A stretch of DNA of 64,000 nucleotides, taken from positions 18,622,232 through 18,686,231 of the forward strand of contig CM046299.1 in the NCBI GenBank assembly GCA_025267735.1, in the 5' to 3' direction. This document shows positions 1-11,897 of the stretch, one piece after another (the stretch's first letter is position 1; each line of letters begins with the position of its first letter). Origin of the DNA: Mactra quadrangularis. Its lineage: Eukaryota > Mollusca > Bivalvia > Venerida > Mactridae. The position numbers and the translations under genes are program-made. Under the pieces are notes generated by a model. That model worked only from the letters and a program-made list of their open reading frames with translations, ran no database searches and was not told the DNA's origin.

Positions 1-250
1 CCGAATTCTGTCGTAAACCGCACGGTATTGTATTGCAAATTTTTGTGAGATTTTTTATACCATGCTGCTCCTGAAAACTTAGTCCTGGTTATTTGATCGT
101 CTACTCCCACAGAATTTGAGTCTACTTGCAAAACTAGGTCACTAGCACTTACAATTTATTCATAGAAAGTTACTCACTCATAGGCCAATGATAAAAAATT
201 GTTAAGACAAAAAGTATATATAAGTACTATGAGATCTAGTCAATCGTTTG

Positions 251-1297
251 TCTGAAGAAGGAACTCAGCAAAAATAAGGTATTAAAACACGTGACTATAA
301 ACCCACCTACCGACTTTCGACATAATGCATAATTCTTAACACAGCTGCCAACAACGGTTGGTGGTAATCAATGGTCTATTGGCTTCCCTGTACTAACCAC
401 ACACTCTTGAAAAAGGCTGACAACTTGCATATTACCCATCTTGATTCATCGGCAAGCGGTACTCTCCCTTGCATCACTCAATAATTCACTCGTTCACTTC
501 GTGAATGTAGTATATACACTGAGCTGCGAGGGGAGCGTACGGCAAGCGGGAGAATGGCCGTAAACAAGATAAAGTTCTACGAAAGCATGTGTGTGTCTAA
601 CAAAGGGATCGAACCATCGGTCCTTGGATTCGTGATTTGACATGCAACCAACGAGACTTATTGATGAGAAATTTATTTGGCGTTTAAACTGATTCAAACA
701 AATTATAATTATTTTCAGCCAATTGACACTTTGCAATGCCCTTGTCTTTTATGCCCGTTCCAACTTTTGTAAGCTGTATCATAGCCTGCTGGTAAAAGAA
801 AACTATTCAGGAGAGCTTTTGTGTTTAATCTTAATTAAGCTGAGCGAGGGATAATCCGCTTTACAAAAAGTGGTCAGTGATTAAACAACTAACAGACAAT
901 TAAAACCAGTTTATTTGTACATGTTATACAAAATAAAAAATAGTTACACAAAAGCATAATTAATTCCCGCCACAACTGATTAATAATATTTTAAAGTTTA
1001 ACTGGTTTCATATTGTCAGGGGTTCATGGATTGACTGCAAGTCATCAATGTAAGGGAAGTAACCAGTACACTTCTTTTTATATAAATTATTGAGTTAATC
1101 TCCCTTACAATATAATGAGAACTTTTAATCTTTAAATAGCCGCAATGAGTTTTACAAATAGGCCAATCTAACTGGGACACAAAGTTATGGCCTTTGAATT
1201 GGCCAAGTTCAATCTTCAAGTAAAAGTAATCGGCCTATTTCCGTTTATTTTCTTTTATTTCAATCGTCTCGATAGTGCACAAGGTGTATTGTTAATG
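251..1297. repeat. Tandem ~1.04 kb module, copy 1 of unit 1
   Basis: Starts at tctgaag and ends at gttaatg; an imperfect direct copy follows immediately. It contains a tRNA-like segment with a pol III B-box-like GGTTCGATCCC on the minus strand (605-615), a gaatgtagtatat/ctgcgag stretch and a 'ttaatctccctta' motif. Short open frames here recur in every copy with shifted frames and are not treated as genes. Confidence 0.7.
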
Positions 1298-2335
1298 TCT
1301 GAAGAAAGACCTCGGCAAAAATAAATGTATGCAAGAGACTGACAACTTACATATTACCCATATTGATTCCTCAGCAAACGATACTCTCCTTTGTATCACT
1401 CTAAGTTTCACTCGTTTACTTTGTGACACGCGGGAGAATGGCCGCCAACGTGATAAAGTTCCACGAAAGTATGTGTATGTCTAACAAAGGAATCGAACAA
1501 TTGGTCCTTGGATTCATGATTTGACATGCAACCAACCATACTTTGTGAAAAGAAATATGGCGTTAAAACTGATTCAAACAAAATATTTAATATTTTCAGC
1601 CAATTTCATGCACTCGTATTTTATGCCCGTTCCAACATTTTTCATCTGTTTCATAGCCTGTTGGTAAAAGAAAACTGTACAGAAGAGCTTTTTTGTTAAA
1701 TCTTAATTAAGCTGAGCAAGGCATCGATAATTCTCATCACAAAAGAAAGTGGTGAGTAAATAAAATAACTAACGTACAATTAAAACCTCGTTATTTGTAC
1801 ATGTAATAAAAAATAGTCACACAAAAGCATAATAAATTCCCGCCACAATTGATTAATAATATCTAAAAGTTTTATTGGTTTCATAATTTTATTGGGGTAC
1901 TTGGACTGAAACATAAGTAACTGCAAGTCATCCATGTAAGGGAAGTAACCAGTACATTTCTTTTTAAACAAAATAATGAGTTATCTCCCTTATACTATAT
2001 AGTGAAGTTTTAATCTTTAGTGAGATATACAACAGTATTCACAAAGGCAGCCTATTATCAAAATTCTAACGATACAATTACCACACAATGTAGAAGGATT
2101 TACGACTAAAATCGGTCGTAAGATGGTTGATAATACAAGCCTCAAGTTACCAACATATACTTGTGATACAAATAGTCGCATTGAGTTCTACAATCAGGCC
2201 AATCTAACTGGGACACGTGATGTTATGGCCTTTGAATTGACCAAGTTCAATGATCAAGTAAAAAAATCGGCCTTTTCGCTTTTATTTTCTTTAATTTCAA
2301 GAATCACGATAGTGCACAAGGTGTATTGTTAATGA
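1298..2335. repeat. Tandem ~1.04 kb module, copy 2 of unit 1
   Basis: Direct, diverged copy of the preceding module with the same order of landmarks. The B-box-like stretch near 1489-1499 is mutated. It ends at gatagtgcacaaggtgtattgttaatg. Confidence 0.7.
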
Positions 2336-3330
2336 CAAATTTTGGCATAGAATATATTTAGCTGTGTTTTTCTTAGATTATTGCATAGGCCTACATGCAT
2401 GTTTTTTCAGTATATAAACTTTTCTTATTAATTTTTACTTTCTAAAATAATGTTTTCTCGTATCTCCAAATTGTAGAAAAGGTAATATAAACTTTTTATG
2501 CGACCGTTTAAAAATTGTCGTATTATGTTGAGACGTTGAAAGTCCGTACATTTGTCTGTCTGTCCTTCCGTAATATCATTTGCACGCGCCTACTCCTTTA
2601 CTACTTGACCTGTTTTCTTGATACTCACATGATAGATATTGTTGTCTTTTCGTAGTTGTGCATTGAGGGGACATAATTCAAAATTCATATTTACTTTTAG
2701 ATTATTTCCCTTTTTATATACTTTTTGGGGAGTTCTCGTGCACGCACCCCCTCCTTTACTTCTTAACCAATTTCATTAAAACTCTCATTGATGATTGATG
2801 TTAATGTTGTACATAAAAGGAAAAATATTCACTTCTTTTATTTATTTATGGGATATTTCCCTTTTACTTTTTTTAAGCAATTTCTTGTGCAAACAAGTTC
2901 TCATTTATTACTTTTCTTTGATTCTTGGAACTCTCGCATTTGATAGATATTTATGTCTAGTTTTGATACATATAAATGTCTAGTTTTGATAGATATTGGT
3001 GTCTTGTTGCGCATAAAGTGCACATTATTCAAATTTCGTTATTTGCTTTGAATTATTTTCTTTTATATACTTAAAAGCAAATTTTTGCATGGCAATCTTC
3101 TCCTTTATGACATGGCCTATATTCTTTGAAGTACCACACATGATAGATATTGATGTCTTGTTGTAAATAAAGAGAAAATAATTCGTTTTTTATCATTTAA
3201 TTTTGAAATACTTCCCCTTTCTACACACTTTAAACCAATAACTCTTGTTTAGACAAATCCTTCTCACTTGCCTTGCACTTATCGTTACTCTTATTTCGAG
3301 TTGACCAATTTTTTGGCGAATTTCGTCTCG
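2336..3330. repeat. Dispersed repeat with reiterated 'gatagatattgatgtctagttg' motif
   Basis: AT-rich non-coding repeat in which a phrase resembling gtccgtctgtccgtc, followed by cctactcctttactacttgacc and several copies of a gatagatatt-gtctagttg phrase, recurs at loose spacing. The same family occurs in units 2, 4 and 5. No coding potential was recognised; probably an old transposon-derived repeat. Confidence 0.55.
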
Positions 3331-5267
3331 CTCAACGGACCTCTTACTTTTCTTCTAATTAATTTTATCATCACACATAAAGCAAAGCAGATATCCTCTG
3401 AAGCGTCATTACCTTTCAATTGTTTTGGCATCTCTTCTGCACCATAGAACCATTTTTTCATTGTAGCACATTATAAACTATATTATATAGATATTGGATA
3501 AAAACAACGTAAATTAACGTGAGTATCTGTTTAGAACAAATTTATACAAGTTCAATGATCTTACGATTAACTATACTGAATACAACTAACGATTAACATG
3601 TTATTGCATTGATGTCTCTCTTATCGGCATGAAACGTTGTAAATGTTAAACAGGTCCCTTTGCTATTAAATTTAGAAAGTCAAGTGTTGATAAAAGATTT
3701 TATATGCTTTCTGGAACAACGTAAAAAAATCATCTTTTTATCAGTCATTCCAATGCTTTGATTAATAAGGAATGAGACAACTTAAATATATACCATGAGT
3801 CCATGATAAATACTGTTCTTACATTATGTTGTTGAAAGTTACCTAGGTACCGTACCGTCTGCATTTTACATTCTTTCTCATTTATGTTGGCTAGATTCCA
3901 AACAATTCTAATCTATAGTTAGTGTAAAACGTTCTTATTACGCAGCATGTTATATTTGCCAGAAATTGTCTGTACTGATAATATTATATAAGTATTGCGT
4001 AGAACAAAATAGTTTTATCTCGCCAACATCTCGAATGCTCTGCAATTTTCACAGACTTTACCACGAACATTTGATCTAATTCACATGTTTTGTTTACATG
4101 ACATCCTGTTCTATATCATTGCATTCTGATAAACAACATCAGGTTTTCAAATCTAAAACGTACTTGTTTATAAAAACAACACCTAGCTTAACTATTTGGC
4201 AGTGATGTTCCACACTCTTTTAAGGTAAATGATTTCTAATCTATTTCATTCACAAATCCAGAAAAGTCTTAAGCTTTAACTGGGAGATTCCAGCCATCTT
4301 TACTTAAATTGATATTCAATAAAACCAGAGACATAGTTATCTATGTCTCTGATAAACTGTACTATTAATGCGAAACCGTATCTACACTACTATGGTACGA
4401 AACAACGAATAATAAATTGCATAGATAAATGGGTGTCCCGATACCTTAATGTAACTATTATAAATCTAGGTTAGTTGAACACTTGTGTAACATGATACTG
4501 GGAGTAACAACATTTCCTAAAACAGTTAACTTGTTTCTTGGAATCGTATGATGAATTATGGTTAACTTCGAGGGGCATTCAAAATGAACTGTAAAATAGA
4601 AAAATAGAATATCTGTAATCAATGAAAACGACGTCGATTTGGATATTTTAAGACTGTTGAGTTAACATCATGCTTGTGATAAAAGTGTTGTCGTATTCTT
4701 CGCAGTTAAGTCGTAGTTGTGACACAGTAGCATTCCTAAGCAGTAGAACCTGGGTTTAAATACCAGTCGCGTCAGGTTATTCTCTTAAACGGTATTTTTA
4801 AATTTCTTAATAATTTTTCACCGTTAAATTAGAAGTTGTTTGTTCTTGTGGAACAGAAATCGAATTCTGTTAAAGAAAGGTGTTCAGGAAAAAGCTGATT
4901 CCTTGAGACGGGCGATAGTTATGACATAATATAAAACGTTGGTAATCGACGTAAAATCCAATTATAGTCGAAATATAGGTACTAATTTCTATACATGTAT
5001 ATCTTTGTGTAAATTTTATACATTTTTGTTATTGTGTATATTTTTATCTATGTATCACATGAAACAAAAACAATAAATATCTTTGTAAAACAGTAAAATT
5101 GAAATAAAAAGAAATACTGAAACCTGACTTCACAGCACATGCTCTAAAATTTACATTCTATTTGTACCACAAAGCTCAAATAATTCATTTTCTCTCGAAC
5201 TCAACTTCCTATTACTTTTTAAGAGTCACTCATTTTTTAAAATATACCTATAGTTACTTTCATTGTG
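3331..5267. other. Upstream flank of gene A1
   Basis: No gene recognised. The stretch is conserved in unit 4 (about 51650-53587) and more weakly in units 2 and 3, as expected for the 5' flank of a duplicated gene. It contains a perfect 10-bp stem hairpin at 4327-4350. Confidence 0.6.
4327..4350. promoter_or_regulatory. Conserved hairpin upstream of A1
   Basis: Perfect inverted repeat agagacatag-ttat-ctatgtctct. It lies about 0.94 kb upstream of the TATA-like box and is kept at the matching place in units 2, 3 and 4. Function unknown; a regulatory or structural role is inference. Confidence 0.4.
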
Positions 5268-5371
5268 TATATAATGTGAAGATAAGAGACCGCAGTATCA
5301 CAACTGTTAAAGCATTGAAGTGAAAGGTTTGGAATTACGGAGCATATTGAGAACACAACTTTCATCAGTCA
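5268..5371 (+). promoter_or_regulatory. TATA box and non-coding exon 1 of gene A1
   Basis: TATATAA lies at 5268-5274. A likely start site is about 30 bases on, near 5297. A short leader follows and ends at catcagtca before the splice donor GTAAGT (5372). The block is conserved in all four complete units, and the next good acceptor is at 9747, just before the signal-peptide exon. The leader has no useful ATG frame, so it is called 5' UTR. The exact start site is inferred. Confidence 0.6.
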
Positions 5372-5974
5372 GTAAGTTTGTTTTTATCTTCATTTATTCT
5401 ATACATTTATCTAGACAATGTTATGATTTTGTATCTTAGTTTAATTGTCGTAGTTTTATTAAGGTTGCTTATCTCTATGTACCATTTTTTCTTAGAATGT
5501 TTTGTTGTTTGTTCATTTATTGCTTTTGTTTGATTTTCATGACAATATTTCACAACACTACATTATGCATAGCGTGCAGTCAACCAACGCCGTTCCTGGG
5601 ACGGCTAAATCTTAGATTTAGACTAACACGTTAATCGGTATATACTTTCGTCAGTGATTTACAACTTCCCTACATGATTTAATTAATCTAATATTTAAAA
5701 TTAATTGTCAAGTGTCTAAATGTGTTTAGAAAACGGTTCAAAATATTTAATATAGAATATCATAGATTATGAAAAATATTTAATGCATTCTGGTAATCGC
5801 ATCTAAAATTATAGTTTATATACAAAACACCATGTTATTAACAGATGTGAACTAGGTTTACAACTTATCAGAACACTGTCTACTTTCAATCTGTTTCTAT
5901 ACAATTTTCGGAGAGTTGAAGAAAGTTGATGCTTGGTTTGCAGTCAGTGAACTAGCAACTTTAAATTGTTTGTA

Positions 5975-6635
5975 CAGTATAACCTGCATTAAGCAGTCAG
6001 CGAAGGGAAGTAACAATATTGGCTGCTTACAGCAGGTGACCCCTTAATCCAGGTTAAGATAAAAATGCTTTGATTAGTCCAGCAGCAGTGAGTGATTATT
6101 TTTACTGGCTTTAGCCATAAAATTTATGTAAATACTAATTCAAAATAATCTTAATTAAGAAAACAATTTAATTAAATCAAAATTTGTAAAAAAATTAAAC
6201 AAATATTTAGATATAAGCTATACATTTGATTTGTCCAATCTTATTTAAGATAATTAATTATGCAGTTTCTCATTAAATGATCTTCAAAAAGGGCACAAGT
6301 GACAATGTCAGTTGTATATTGGAAGTCTTAATTGATGTGATGACACTTTGTTGATAAATTTTGACTGTTTAAAGACTTAACTAGGTGGGGTTTCACACAT
6401 CTGAACCATGATACAATGATGGTGACACTTTAATTCTAAAATTTAATTGACCGTGACCACTTAATGCAGGTAAATTGATCAATGTTTAAGGAAATGGGTG
6501 ACCACTATCCACAGACAGCAGGTGGCTGCATATAACAGGTGTAAAATAGAGTGATTTTCATTGGGAGGAAGCCAGATTGGCTGCTTACAGCAGGTGACCG
6601 CTTATTACAGGTGGCAGTTAATGCAGGTTATACTG
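5975..6635. mobile_element. pogo/Tigger-like non-autonomous TIR element (661 bp)
   Basis: Ends are CAGTATAACCTGCATTAA and its inverted copy, flanked by TA on both sides (5973-5974, 6636-6637). CAG-starting termini with TA duplication fit the pogo branch of Tc1/mariner. Subterminal blocks (ggctgcttacagcaggtgac) occur as direct repeats near both ends. No transposase is present, so it is MITE-like. Unit 4 carries the empty site (tttgtattttag near 54290), which fixes both ends. It lies in intron 1 of A1. Confidence 0.8.
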
Positions 6636-7732
6636 TATTTTAGAAAAATGAATTTGTTTTTATTCATAGCACATCTCTTTGAAATCAGTAATAGACACAC
6701 AATTCTAGAATAATACAAGTTTCTGTTATGAACAATTAGCCTTGATCGTTTCATTGTACATGATACTTTTGATTACTTAGGACGTCATGGTTACCTGTAT
6801 TTTGAGTTTTTTAGAAATATCTTCAACTGACAACTTATAGAAAAAATGCTCTGTTATTCTATATGTGTTAAGTAACTAGTACAAGTTGTTTTGTATTAGA
6901 ATCGTTCAATTTATCAGCTCACGTAGTGTTGTTATTTTGAAAAATACGAACCTAAACATTTTAATTTTTCCGAAGTAATGTTTGACCGAGGTGTTTCAAC
7001 TCTTATGTTTATTGGAATGCTGGTATTGTACCTCATAATTTTATTAAAATATTACTTAAATCATTAACACATGTCGGTAATGTGTAATTTTACGAGACTA
7101 ATTATTTACTAACGTATTTTAAAGATTTATGTTATCTACGTTGAATGTTTTCATGCCTTATTAATTATTTATAATTTCGTGACTAAATGTTTGAAAATAG
7201 AAGGTTTCAACAAATCAAATATATACCTGTAGTTAGTTTTTTTAGTCTCAAAGCAATGATTGACTTTAGCAGAAGGTTTTCAAGATTTCTTAAGTGGGTT
7301 TGCATAGACAGTATCTAAAGTGTAGACATGCTGTGGAATAAAATGTAATACAATTAAAAGCTATTTTAGTCAAACTATGGATGCGCTTCTCAGTACGTGA
7401 TGCAATGTAAACGACTGCATGTTTCTTGGCATTTTGCCTCAGATTGATTCTGTATGTTTGTAAACAAAAATGTCAGTTATTGTAATGTTAATTAACAAAG
7501 CTGCGATTTTGGAACATTTGTTTCTCCGTATGTATCGTTGTATTCCCTCATAGAAATGATTGAAATGTAATCGACTTATAAGTTATGGAGCAATTTTCTC
7601 TCCTCTTTTTTTACTTGATTTATGAATGTAATATTAAACAATTTTTATTGAGAGATTTTTTATGGATTGCAGACGTTATTACTAATTATACAAATCTTTC
7701 CTAATGTTTTAAATCAAACTATTAATTCTTAT

Positions 7733-9259
7733 TTGTAAAAAGCCAAGTACGACACTGTAATACATTCTCTGACTTCACTGATGTATCAGTTGGTTTGAAA
7801 CAAGGAGAGATTTGCTCTCCACTTCTATGGTCAATTTTCATTGAAGAATTGGAACTATTTATTGGTTCGAATTTTAACAGTGGCATTAATGTGCGCGATC
7901 TGACCCTTCTTTTATCATTATATGCAGATGATATGGTAATTCTGGCTGAAACGCCGCATGAATTACAAACTCAATTAGACAATTTAAAACTTTACTGTGA
8001 TCGGTGGGGCTTATCAGTCAATGAAAGTAAGACAAAAATAATCGTGTTCAGGCGAGCTAGTCGAATTAGTGAACATGAAAAATGGTAGTATAATGGAATA
8101 ATGTTAGACATTGCTGATTCCTTTAATTTTTTTCAATTGGCAGTTTTACTCTAAATCAACAATTATTAATAGGCAAAGCTGTTTAAGCCATGAATGTGTT
8201 AAATTATAATTAACGTGAGTTTGATTTTACTCCTAAAGTTCAATGTCAATTGTTTGATGCATTTGTCAGTTCAATAGTTAGCTATTCATCAGAGATTTGG
8301 GGTCATACAAAGTCTAATGATATTGAGCGAATTCACCTAAAATTTTGTAAGAGAGTATCAAATGTCAAATTGTCTGCAAATAATGTTTTTACGGTGAATT
8401 AGCACGCTGCCCATTGTATTTTAATCGTTTTGAAAAGGTTATTAAATACTGGATGAAAGTTTTGACATCATACAATTGCATTATGCAAGCTATTTATTTA
8501 AATGCTTTAGACGATGTTAACATTGGCAAAAAGAACTGGGCTTACCATGTTAAAAAATTATTAGATATATATGGTATATCATACATTTGGTACAACCAAA
8601 GTAGTATCATTGATAGCAAACAATTGCTTAATTTATTCAAAGAACGTTTTATTGACTGCTATCTACAAACATGGAGGAGTGCGATTGACAATAGCTCTAT
8701 ATTAACAGTATATAAATAATTAAAATATGACTTTGAATATGATTTGTATCTAAATAAACTGAGTACAACTGATCGTAGTGTGATAACAAAATTTAGAACT
8801 CCAACACATTGTCTGTATATAGAAACAAAAAGGTATGGACGGAATAGAGTTGAGAGAGCTGACAGAGTTTGTCAATTATGCACTTCTAGGCAAGTTGAAG
8901 ACGAGTACCATTTCTTATTTAAATGCTCTGTGTACAATGTTTAAGAAAACGTTATATTCCTCAATATAATTATAATAGACCAATCATGCAAAAATTGATA
9001 AACTTATTATCTTCAAATGATGAACAATTGGTAAAACTACTGATATACTATTTACACTGTGCCTTAAAAATCAGAAAAAATATTATAAATCATGAATTTT
9101 AGACTGTCTATAATTATGATAAACGTATTATGTTTTTCCCCTTTTTTCTTGTAATATATATGTATTTAACTTTTGACCTTTACATGATGTAAATTTGTGT
9201 ATGGATGATAAATATGTACATATTTAAGTCCTTATTAGTAAAATAAATGTTCTGTTTTG
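7733..9259 (+). mobile_element. 5'-truncated non-LTR retrotransposon (LINE) in intron 1 of A1
   Basis: Collinear but broken reverse-transcriptase ORF. The segment to 8088 has the RT palm motifs (GLKQGEICSPLLW, then YADDMVILAET). About 8220-8400 gives FDAFVSSIVSYSSEIWG and IERIHLKFCKR, typical of the RT thumb/connection. 8414-8719 continues it, and 8744-9103 has a C-terminal zinc-knuckle-like CQLC...EDEYHFLFKC. A 3' tail with AATAAA near 9242 follows. Frameshifts and stops make it dead, and the endonuclease and upstream RT are absent, as in 5' truncation during target-primed reverse transcription. A 7-bp duplication ttcttat flanks it (7726-7732, 9260-9266), and unit 4 has the single site at 55286-55292. 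Confidence 0.9.
7741..9103 (+). pseudogene. Degenerate LINE ORF2 (reverse transcriptase C-terminal half)
   Basis: Coding relic of the element above. In-frame reading upstream of the first listed codon extends to about 7741 (SQVRHCN...DVSVGLKQG), so no genuine start codon is present. At least three frame changes separate the RT palm (to 8088), thumb (about 8220-8400), connection (8414-8719) and terminal segment (8744-9103, ending IRKNIINHEF). The catalytic YADD is intact, but the first catalytic aspartate region is missing, so the product cannot be active. The LINE clade is not assigned. Confidence 0.85.
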
Positions 9260-9763
9260 TTCTTATAAAAGCTCATTCGCTAACTCTTATTATCTTAGAT
9301 TCTTCATGAGTGTAAAACGTGTTTTAATCATGACGCATGTATTATCACACAAGTGAAATATCTAGATCATGTAATAGGAGTGTGTTTTTTGCAAGAGTTT
9401 GTGGTAAATTGTCTGACCCTTAATTTCAATTGCTGATAATAGATTTATAGTCTGCTGCATTCTATTCTTATGAACATAATTACACTGAGGGCGCTCTTTC
9501 TCTCGGACTACGATCAAAATAATATCGCCTTAGTATTTCACAAAAGATTTTGCAGTACCGGTACATGTATATTGAATTGGACTTGTTTTGATCATAAGTA
9601 CCAATGCAATTTGCTCAAAATACTGATTGTTAACCTGATAGAACATCGTCCAGACATTTATCATATACCAAAATTGACGATTGAATAACCTTTATAGATC
9701 TTTATATTTAACTTAAATCATTAACATGTGTGTTAATTCTCTTTCAGCCTCACAATACACAAA

Positions 9764-9877
9764 ATGGAAAAATTGTTTGGTTTGTTTATTTTGATTGCTA
9801 CAGCATTATTTGTTAATGGTGATCGTTTGGCGGGTCTTGAGAAAAAAGTAGTGGGGATGGAGATGTCCTTTCACCAG
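9764..9877 (+). CDS. Gene A1 exon 2: signal peptide
   Basis: The exon opens at 9748 after ttctctttcag. The first ATG at 9764 starts MEKLFGLFILIATALFVNG, a short charged N-end, hydrophobic core and small residues before a likely cleavage after NG. The mature chain begins DRLAGLEKK. The exon ends at 9877 (ccag|gtaaat) in phase 0 after 38 codons, and reading into the intron stops after three codons. The copy in unit 4 differs by only one residue in this exon (S-F-HQ versus S-L-HQ). Confidence 0.85.
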
Positions 9878-10281
9878 GTAAATTATTAACTTGATCATGA
9901 AGTTCTGTGATTTTAAAGATGGTTTATATTTTAAAAACATATCGTAGAATGTCATTAATCTAATCTAACATTGTCTATTCAATGCGTATAAAAAGAGTAC
10001 CATATACTGTTAAAGCTGGTAACAGAATTTTTTAGACTTTATATAAATGGCTATGGAGTTATATATCATCGTCTCTCAATATGCTTAATTTAATGAAAAA
10101 CTCAATACATAAACTTGCTGTTGCTGCTGTAGATTCATATACATAAATAAGAAATGTTCAGAAGTTTGACTTCTTGAAATATATAACTAAGTTTTGATTT
10201 ACATTTATACGTATAGTGTACGTATTAGTTCTGACAATCAAACATAATTATTTCAAAAAACAAGTTTTTTTCTATTTTCAG

Positions 10282-11556
10282 GACATAGTCATGTTAAGAA
10301 ACAGTATCCAGTCAATTAATGAAAAACTTGACATAGTTCTCAATCTTAATATGCCGGTATTACAACAAGAATTCGACGAACCGACGTCAACATCCGACGA
10401 TAACGTACGGCCTGAACAAATACCTCTAAACACACAATTCATGCAAACAGAAATAAAACGATTTAGAAGAGCATTTACAGCTCTTAAACACGACTTCAAA
10501 TCTAGCGTAGAATTAGAACAAAATAAATTAACAAATTCTGTGACCTATACGAGAGACAAAATAGACCAAACTTTACAGAAAGTTACGGACAAAGTACTTG
10601 CAATGACGTCCGACATACATTTTAATGTAGGGACATTTATCAATGAAACTAACAATAGGACATTGTCGTTGGTTGAGACCTCCACGAATGAAAGACGTGC
10701 ACTGTCTGACGAAATTAAAAATGAACTAATCAGTTTTAAAACAAATCAAGGACTAGAACAAAACAAAACGTTTCAGGAATTTACTGATAACGTACGGACA
10801 ATGATAACTGATATAAGTTTTAATATTTCGACCTTTATAAATGAAGCTAACAATAGGACATTATCGTTGGTTGAGACAGCCACAAATGAAAGACTGGCTC
10901 TGGTTAAAGATATTAAAAACATTACAAAAAAGTTTGACGCAACAGAACACTATACCGTACGAAATTATGAACTGAACAAAGATATATTGAGTTCAGTACA
11001 ATCTTTGAAAGTAAATCAACTAATATCTTTTCTACTAGACGGGGATCTATCTAAACAATATAAACAATCACTTTATAAACATTTAGATTTAATTTATCGT
11101 ACTTGCTCTGATAAAGTGAATACGTGTAGAGAGATAAACACGTTTCCAATTCCTTATGTTGATATCATTACCTACCTTATTAAAAAGCAAGACACTGTTC
11201 GTCTAGGAGATTATACTATTGATAAAGCATTTAATACTGTAAAAGGTAGAGTAGAAGTTTACTATAATAATGAATGGGGAACTGTTTGTGATGATCTCTT
11301 TGGTGAATCAAATACTGGAGCAGAAGTTGTTTGTAGACAACTAGGACTTACTGATGGTACTCCAATTAAAATCTTTGGTTCTGGTGTTGGTCAAATTTGG
11401 TTAGATGATGTTAAATGTACAGGTACGGAGTCAAATATATTTCAATGTCCACGGGATGGTTATAAACCAATTGGTGAACATAACTGTAATCACAGTGAAG
11501 ATGTTGGTGCAGTGTGTACCATACCTGATGACTTAAAGTCCCTATATCAAGACTAA
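10282..11556 (+). CDS. Gene A1 exon 3: coiled-coil stalk and SRCR domain
   Basis: Continues A1 after acceptor tattttcag (10273-10281); the spliced protein is 462 aa, predicted secreted. Residues about 40-300 form an Asn/Thr/Glu-rich helical, probably coiled-coil stalk with many N-glycosylation sequons (NRT, NKT, NIS, NIT) and two copies of a 66-residue repeat (about 140-185 and 206-251, core FINETNNRTLSLVET). A C-x6-C pair (313, 320) precedes the SRCR domain, about 344-452, whose cysteines fall at 374, 389, 417, 427, 440 and 450: the six-cysteine group A pattern, with WGTVCDD, GAEVVCRQLGL, FGSGVG and IWLDDVKC. SRCR domains of scavenger receptors bind polyanionic or microbial ligands; here that is inference. 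Group A domains are usually split over two exons, but this one is in a single exon with the stalk. ATTAAA near 11589 may be the poly(A) signal. A membrane anchor is not seen. Confidence 0.9.
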   Translation, partial: DIVMLRNSIQSINEKLDIVLNLNMPVLQQEFDEPTSTSDDNVRPEQIPLNTQFMQTEIKRFRRAFTALKHDFKSSVELEQNKLTNSVTYTRDKIDQTLQKVTDKVLAMTSDIHFNVGTFINETNNRTLSLVETSTNERRALSDEIKNELISFKTNQGLEQNKTFQEFTDNVRTMITDISFNISTFINEANNRTLSLVETATNERLALVKDIKNITKKFDATEHYTVRNYELNKDILSSVQSLKVNQLISFLLDGDLSKQYKQSLYKHLDLIYRTCSDKVNTCREINTFPIPYVDIITYLIKKQDTVRLGDYTIDKAFNTVKGRVEVYYNNEWGTVCDDLFGESNTGAEVVCRQLGLTDGTPIKIFGSGVGQIWLDDVKCTGTESNIFQCPRDGYKPIGEHNCNHSEDVGAVCTIPDDLKSLYQD

Positions 11557-11892
11557 CCCTGTCAATGGATTGCAAATTTTATACAAGTATTAAACAGTAA
11601 AATGTGTTTTATATTATTATTTTAGATATGTTGTAACAGAACAATGAACTTTCAAATGTATGATATACTTCATTTACTTCTAGCATTTCATAATGAAAGT
11701 AGACCAAAACCGAAAGTGGACTTTGAATGACAACGCTTAAACAATAGTTAAATTCAATGAACTAGTTTAAGATGAATCCTTGTGATAATAGCAATTTTCC
11801 TAAAAAATATGTTTTAAGCTTATATATACTTTTTTATCACGAAGAAAGGAACACACTACATACTTAAATAGGACCCCTTTTTAGAAATTGGC
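11557..11892. other. 3' flank of A1
   Basis: 3' UTR and flank, conserved after B3 and A4 (for example cacgaagaaaggaacacactac). No other gene is seen. The conserved block is interrupted by the 6.1 kb element and resumes at 18005. Confidence 0.6.
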
Positions 11893-11897
11893 CATTA

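Noticed and set aside
494..736. Minus-strand ORF recurring in several units with a WFDxFVRHTHxFVELY core
   Set aside because: It recurs because the DNA module is duplicated. Frames break differently in each copy, and the core overlaps the tRNA-like B-box segment, so it is better explained as a repeat.
10278..10499. Minus-strand ORF opposite the start of A1 exon 3
   Set aside because: Antisense shadow of the coding exon; the same shadow occurs in A4.
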